A stretch of 64,000 nt of DNA, taken from positions 3,351,740 through 3,415,739 of the forward strand of contig NZ_CP014222.1 of assembly GCF_000969645.2 (NCBI RefSeq). Reading direction: 5' to 3'. Under the pieces are notes generated by a model. It saw nothing but the letters and a program-made list of their open reading frames with translations. It ran no database searches and was not told the origin of the DNA. Of the stretch, positions 60,661-64,000 are shown piece after piece. The first letter of the stretch is position 1, and the number at the start of each line of letters is the position of its first letter. A program made the translations under genes and the position numbers. This DNA comes from Janthinobacterium sp. B9-8. GTDB lineage: Bacteria; Pseudomonadota; Gammaproteobacteria; Burkholderiales; Chitinibacteraceae.

Positions 60661-61923
60661 TTGGAACAGACTTCTTTATCCTACCTTTATCTTGCTCTTG
60701 CATTGTGCTTAGCCACTTCCGCCTTTTTCTCCGGCGCAGAAACGGCAATGATGGCGGTCAACCGCTACAAAATAGCCAGCAAAGCACGCCAAGGTCATCT
60801 TGCTGCCTCACGCACTCAAAAGCTACTCACACAAACAGACAAGCTGCTATCCGTTATTTTAATTGGCAATACACTAATCAACACCGCATCGGCAACCTTA
60901 TCTACACTGATTGCAAACCGACTTTTTACCGGGAATGACGTTGCTCTTGGTACCGCCACCTTGCTGGTTGCCTTTGCCATACTTATTTTCTCTGAAGCCA
61001 CACCCAAAGTACTGGCTGCCAATTATGCAGAGCAGTTTGCATATACAGCATCTTTTCCATTACTGATTCTTCTGCGCCTGCTCTATCCTGCAGTGTGGCT
61101 AGTCAATTTATTTGTAAGTGCTTTGATTAAAACATTACGCCTTAAAAAAAACCAAGAAAATCAACATGCCTTATCGCCCGAAGAATTACGCCTTTTAGTT
61201 TTAGAGTCTGGGCGCTATATGGAAAAAAAACACCACACTATTTTGCTTAATTTATTTGAGCTGGCCAGCATTACCGTTGATGACGTGATGACACCGCGCC
61301 ATCAAATTGAAAGCATCGATTTAGACGGACCAACGGATGAAATCCGCAAGCAAATCGTGACCTGTCATCACACACGACTTCCTGTTTATGCCGTTAATCC
61401 AGACAATATTATTGGCATTTTACATATTCGGAAAATTTTATCGTTAAGAGAAGACGAGGTAGATCAGACCCGGCTGCGTGAAATGATGCGCCCCCCTTAT
61501 TTTATTCCATCAAGCACGCCCCTTTTTACTCAACTGCAAAACTTTCAAGAAAACAAACGAAGAATGGCGGTTGTAGTTGATGAATATGGCGAAATGCAAG
61601 GACTCGTGACATTAGAGGACATCCTTGAGCAGGTTGTCGGTGAATTCACAAGCAACTCCCCTGCTCAAGGAGCTAAAGTATTACGCCAGCCCGACGGTAG
61701 TGTCTTGCTTGATGGTGCGTCCAGCTTGCGAGATCTAAATAGAAAATTACGCTTAACATTTCCTGTGGATGGGCCTAAAACATTAAATGGACTCATACTT
61801 GAACATTTCGAAGATATCCCCGATGCGGGCACATGCCTAGTTTTGTCGGGGCAACGAATTGAAATCGTACAAACACAAGATCGTAGTATTCGCGTCATTC
61901 GCCTTTACGCACAAGACATTTAG
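60661..61923 (+). CDS. corB: CNNM/CorB-type transporter (DUF21-CBS-CorC)
   Basis: Putative magnesium/cobalt transport protein of 420 residues. The DUF21/CNNM membrane domain is about 1-180, with SAFFSGAETAMMAVNRYK, LIGNTLINTASATLST and IFSEATPKVLA. Two CBS motifs lie at about 200-330 (VDDVMTPRHQIESID; VVVDEYGEMQGLVTLEDILE). A CorC/HlyC C-terminal domain spans about 340-418. The start is TTG at 60661 without a clear ribosome site, immediately fitting the family N-terminus. Downstream of ypjD in the E. coli order. Confidence 0.9.
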   Translation: MEQTSLSYLYLALALCLATSAFFSGAETAMMAVNRYKIASKARQGHLAASRTQKLLTQTDKLLSVILIGNTLINTASATLSTLIANRLFTGNDVALGTATLLVAFAILIFSEATPKVLAANYAEQFAYTASFPLLILLRLLYPAVWLVNLFVSALIKTLRLKKNQENQHALSPEELRLLVLESGRYMEKKHHTILLNLFELASITVDDVMTPRHQIESIDLDGPTDEIRKQIVTCHHTRLPVYAVNPDNIIGILHIRKILSLREDEVDQTRLREMMRPPYFIPSSTPLFTQLQNFQENKRRMAVVVDEYGEMQGLVTLEDILEQVVGEFTSNSPAQGAKVLRQPDGSVLLDGASSLRDLNRKLRLTFPVDGPKTLNGLILEHFEDIPDAGTCLVLSGQRIEIVQTQDRSIRVIRLYAQDI

Positions 61924-62024
61924 TTGTGTTTTAAAAGGAAAGAAAGCGCAAGGTTAAAAGGTATTTGCTAAACTAAATGTGTAAGGCAATACCGCTCACT
62001 TTTTTGATTACAAATTAGAAGACC

Positions 62025-63734
62025 ATGTCAGCACCTAACTCACCTGTATCTGGTCTTGCCCGCCTGCTTGTTCAGCACGGTAGATTAATTGAAGCAGACG
62101 CTGAAGCTTTACAATCTACGGCAAACAGCAGCAAAACGCCCTTTATTGAGCAACTCATTCGCAGTCGTAAAATGACTGCGAGGGACGTTGCTGAATTCTC
62201 GTCGCAAGCGTTTGGCTACCCCCTGCTCGATCTTGACCATATTGATCCAAGCTATATACCTCAAGGGGTTTTGGACAATAAAGTAATGTTGATACAGCGC
62301 ATCGTGCCGCTCTTTAAACGGGGCACGAAGCTGTTCATCGGTCTTTCAGACATCACTAATTTGCAGGCATTGGAAGAAGTTCGCTTTCAAACCGGCCTGC
62401 AAGTCCAGCCTCTGGTCGTCGAAGACAGCAAGCTTGTTTCCTTGCTTGAAAAAATCGTCGAATCCACAGGAGCCAACTTAAGCAGTATGGCGCTGGATGA
62501 TGTTGATTTAGACATGGGTGGTGGCGAGGAAGAAACAAGCCAGAATGAAGCTGCGGCCCTAGAGGTCGATGACGCGCCCATCGTTAAATACCTGCAAAAG
62601 ATTCTGCTCGACGCCATTAATGCAGGTGTTTCCGATATTCACTTTGAGCCTTACGAGAAATTTTTCCGTATCCGCTACCGCCTTGATGGTGTGCTACGAG
62701 AAGTAGCACAACCTCCGCTGGCGATCAAAGACAAGCTCGCCTCACGCATTAAAGTTATTTCCAAGCTCGATATTTCTGAGAAGCGCGTTCCACAAGATGG
62801 CCGTATGAAATTGGTTTTGTCCAAAAGCCGGGCCATCGACTTCCGAGTTTCCACCATGCCAACCATGCATGGCGAGAAAATTTGTATGCGGATTTTAGAT
62901 CCTTCCTCAGCCACCTTGGGGATTGATGCGCTGGGTTACGATCCAGACCAAAAAGAAATCTTGCTGGAAGCCATCCAGCGGCCGTATGGCATGATTTTGG
63001 TTACAGGACCAACCGGCTCAGGAAAAACGGTTTCTCTTTACACTTGCTTGAACATCCTGAACCAGCCGGGGATTAATATCTCTACCGCTGAAGATCCTTG
63101 TGAAATTAACTTGCCGGGTGTTAATCAGGTTAATGTAAACGAAAAATCCGGGCTTACTTTTGCTGTCGCTCTGAAAGCTTTCTTACGCCAGGATCCCGAC
63201 ATCATCATGGTGGGGGAGATTCGCGACCTAGGAACGGCAGATATTTCCATTAAAGCCGCGCAAACAGGGCATATGGTGTTCTCTACCCTGCACACCAATG
63301 ATGCACCCACCACGCTCACACGGATGCTCAATATGGGAATTGCTCCTTTTAATATTGCGTCATCCGTTATTTTAATTACCGCACAACGCTTAGCCAGAAA
63401 GCTGTGTAGCTGCAAAGCGCCGATTGATATTCCTCATCAGGCCTTACTGGACGCAGGTTTTGCAGAAGAAGATCTTGATGGCACATGGAGCCCTTACAAG
63501 CCCGTTGGCTGCGATATCTGCAAGGGTTCTGGCTATAAAGGTCGGGTCGGTATTTACCAAGTGATGCCAATTACCGATGCAATGAACCGCATTATTATGA
63601 CCAACGGTAATGCAATTGATATTGCAGACCAAGCAAAACGCGATGGCGTACGTGATTTACGAGGCTCTGGCTTACGTAAAGTAAAACAAGGGCTAACCTC
63701 ATTAGAAGAGATCATGGCTGTTACCAATGAATAA
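62025..63734 (+). CDS. pilB: Type IV pilus assembly ATPase PilB
   Basis: Hexameric ATPase powering pilus extension. The 569 residues have the N-terminal MshEN/T2SSE domain (about 10-160) and a short acidic linker. The ATPase core carries Walker A TGPTGSGKTVSLY (about 327-339), the Asp box, Walker B DPDIIMVGEIRD and the His box. The zinc-binding cysteines LCSCKAP and GCDICKGSGYKGR are typical of PilB. The segment after Walker B reads GEIRDLGTAD where most family members have E in place of the second G. pilC follows 18 bases later. Confidence 0.97.
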   Translation: MSAPNSPVSGLARLLVQHGRLIEADAEALQSTANSSKTPFIEQLIRSRKMTARDVAEFSSQAFGYPLLDLDHIDPSYIPQGVLDNKVMLIQRIVPLFKRGTKLFIGLSDITNLQALEEVRFQTGLQVQPLVVEDSKLVSLLEKIVESTGANLSSMALDDVDLDMGGGEEETSQNEAAALEVDDAPIVKYLQKILLDAINAGVSDIHFEPYEKFFRIRYRLDGVLREVAQPPLAIKDKLASRIKVISKLDISEKRVPQDGRMKLVLSKSRAIDFRVSTMPTMHGEKICMRILDPSSATLGIDALGYDPDQKEILLEAIQRPYGMILVTGPTGSGKTVSLYTCLNILNQPGINISTAEDPCEINLPGVNQVNVNEKSGLTFAVALKAFLRQDPDIIMVGEIRDLGTADISIKAAQTGHMVFSTLHTNDAPTTLTRMLNMGIAPFNIASSVILITAQRLARKLCSCKAPIDIPHQALLDAGFAEEDLDGTWSPYKPVGCDICKGSGYKGRVGIYQVMPITDAMNRIIMTNGNAIDIADQAKRDGVRDLRGSGLRKVKQGLTSLEEIMAVTNE

Positions 63735-63752
63735 AATCCAAAGAGGGGCGTC

Positions 63753-64000
63753 ATGGCTCTAGCACCCAAAGCACTTAACAAAACACTTAAAGTAAAAGAA
63801 TTTACTTTTATCTGGGAAGGTAAAGATCGCGGAGGCAAAATTGTCAAAGGCGAGGTACGGGCCAGTGGCGAGCACGTTGTTAAAAACACGCTTCGCCGCC
63901 AGGGTATTAATGTACTCAAAGTAAAAAAACAACGGATGGGTTCGAGCAAGAGAATTACTGACGAAGACATCACCATGTTTACCCGGCAATTAGCCACCAT
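63753..64000 (+). CDS. pilC: Type IV pilus inner-membrane platform protein PilC (3' part outside window)
   Basis: The first 82 codons plus two bases of pilC. FTFIWEGKDRGGKIVKGEVR, the region before KKQRMGSSKRITDEDITMFT and RQLAT match the family's cytoplasmic N-terminus. AGAGG precedes the ATG. The gene runs off the right edge, where pilD would be expected next. Confidence 0.95.
   Translation, partial: MALAPKALNKTLKVKEFTFIWEGKDRGGKIVKGEVRASGEHVVKNTLRRQGINVLKVKKQRMGSSKRITDEDITMFTRQLAT

Overview
The window looks like chromosomal DNA of a betaproteobacterium of the order Neisseriales (Chromobacteriaceae/Chitinibacteraceae type; an Iodobacter- or Deefgea-like organism is my best guess, from protein character and not from a database search). 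Reasons: a complete rRNA operon; a Gcr-type 'site-specific recombinase' membrane protein of the kind known from Neisseria; a chitinase; a PEP-CTERM protein; type IV pilus genes; and several gene orders shared with other proteobacteria. Nearly all of it is ordinary, densely packed chromosome. I see no prophage, integrative element, CRISPR array or insertion sequence. The accessory flavour comes from signalling genes and small palindromic repeats.

Layout. 1-3300: end of the rnf electron-transport operon (rnfA, start of rnfB, separated by an inverted-repeat element), then pyrD and folD. 3538-4018: a Pro-Arg-His tRNA cluster with its own promoter and terminator. 4042-6055: a PEP-CTERM protein divergent from a TIGR03790-type secreted protein. 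6281-12446: sbcB, a chemoreceptor, nadE, an AI-2E-type transporter. 12546-15491: two convergent c-di-GMP-type proteins. 15753-20333: a hypothetical gene, rpsT, murJ, a secreted hypothetical, an aromatic/aspartate aminotransferase. 20351-23923: dolP-diaA-yraN-lpoA divergent from rsmI, the same order as in E. coli. 24146-26398: tRNA-Leu, then a LysR regulator divergent from cidA-cidB. 26472-28277: an EAL protein behind a Fur-box-like operator, and a lipoprotein endonuclease I. 28377-33708: chitinase, metF, and a periplasmic-binding-protein/GGDEF sensor pair. 33840-41049: a 2OG-Fe(II) oxygenase overlapping the Gcr-like gene, a DUF2298-like membrane protein, a DUF1289 protein, and a metallophosphoesterase-glycosyltransferase pair. 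41207-46472: the rrn operon on the minus strand with no spacer tRNAs. 46615-50154: rluE-nudJ-mnmA divergent from icd (E. coli order). 50286-53688: two nearly identical cold-shock genes divergent from clpS-clpA (E. coli has cspD here). 53749-56036: a small MscS channel, xerD and ogt. 56111-61923: ffh and the rpsP-rimM-trmD-rplS operon, divergent from ypjD and corB (E. coli order). 62025-64000: pilB and the start of pilC.

How the genes fit together. Four proteins between 12.5 and 32.6 kb carry EAL and/or GGDEF domains. Two keep the residues expected for c-di-GMP hydrolysis and two have degraded GGDEF motifs, so this stretch looks richer in c-di-GMP breakdown and reception than in synthesis. One EAL gene may be iron-controlled. 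One GGDEF protein is translationally coupled to a periplasmic binding protein, which suggests a ligand-sensing pair. No wholly new multi-gene system stands out. The best candidates for a second look are that binding-protein/GGDEF pair, the Fur-box EAL gene, the Gcr/2OG-oxygenase overlap, the PEP-CTERM/TIGR03790 pair and the DUF2298-like protein.
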